Assembly (NCBI GenBank): GCA_030424705.1
Contig: JAUHWJ010000115.1
Span: 1-6,629, forward strand
Length of the DNA: 6,629 nt
Direction: 5' to 3'
DNA from: Alphaproteobacteria bacterium
GTDB lineage: Bacteria > Pseudomonadota > Alphaproteobacteria > Rhodobacterales > Rhodobacteraceae
The notes beneath the pieces were generated by a model that ran no database searches, was not told where the DNA came from, and was given only the letters and a program-made list of their open reading frames with translations. Shown piece after piece: positions 6,510 through 6,629 of the stretch. The translations under genes and the position numbers were made by a program. The first letter of the stretch is position 1. Every line of letters starts with the position of its first letter.

Positions 6510-6629
6510 CGGCCTGATCCAGGAAATCGAGAGCTGGCTGATCGACCGGTCGCTGGGCGAGCCGGATATAGAGCGGCTCTTCGAACAGCTCTGCGCCCGT
6601 CTCGCCGGCATCGGCGTGCCGCTCCAGCG
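6499..6629 (+). CDS. N-terminus of a probable class III adenylate/guanylate cyclase (cut by the right edge)
   Basis: Only 43 residues are visible, opening MSHDGLIQEIESWLIDRS and continuing with DIERLFEQLCARLAGIGVPL. The pattern of a Trp-Leu helix, an LFEQLC-RL helix and a GVPL turn is how many alphaproteobacterial adenylate/guanylate cyclases begin, ahead of a catalytic domain that here would lie outside the window; no catalytic residue can be seen. The ATG lies 11 bases inside the end of the Popeye-like gene and has no ribosome site of its own, so translation probably depends on ribosomes finishing that gene; TTATCT just upstream could alternatively act as a -10 for a nearly leaderless transcript. 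The other ATG (6506) meets a stop after three codons. The reading frame is convincing; the cyclase identity is inferred from a short match and could be another signalling protein with the same N-terminal helices. Confidence 0.55.
   Translation, partial: MSHDGLIQEIESWLIDRSLGEPDIERLFEQLCARLAGIGVPLQ

Noticed and set aside
5738..6517. Alternative plus-strand frame over the Popeye-like gene
   Set aside because: Arg/His/Pro-rich product without the hydrophobic helices and domain pattern seen in the chosen frame.

Overview
The window is very GC-rich, with strongly G/C-ending codons, dense spurious antisense reading frames, short intergenic gaps and CGCTAT-type -10 elements close to start codons. 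Together with the 572-residue MetRS, this suggests an alphaproteobacterium, most likely of the Rhodobacterales. That is an inference; there is no rRNA or other decisive marker. I see no tRNA, rRNA, insertion sequence, integrase or CRISPR array, and no gene-free stretch longer than about 180 bases.

Left part (1-2350): the 3' end of the window's first gene, a fused permease/ATPase ABC exporter of the MsbA type, lies on the minus strand and runs off the left edge. Its promoter region is shared with a divergent plus-strand gene for an unrecognised, helix-rich 210-residue protein.

Middle (2337-3808): a tightly coupled minus-strand pair, with ATGA overlap, encodes an alanine-rich predicted lipoprotein and then a lysozyme-family-like protein with a conserved HLHNGDPL block. 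The second gene converges on, and overlaps, the unknown plus-strand gene. The pair looks like a small accessory cell-envelope module.

Right part (3965-6629): methionyl-tRNA synthetase (metG), divergent from the lipoprotein pair, is followed by a protein with three membrane helices and a degenerate cyclic-nucleotide-binding fold. Its layout resembles the animal Popeye (POPDC) proteins. Its last 11 bases overlap the start of a gene cut by the right edge, whose 43 visible residues look like the N-terminal region of alphaproteobacterial class III adenylate/guanylate cyclases. If both calls hold, this is a translationally linked cyclic-nucleotide maker and membrane-bound sensor, the most interesting lead in the window.
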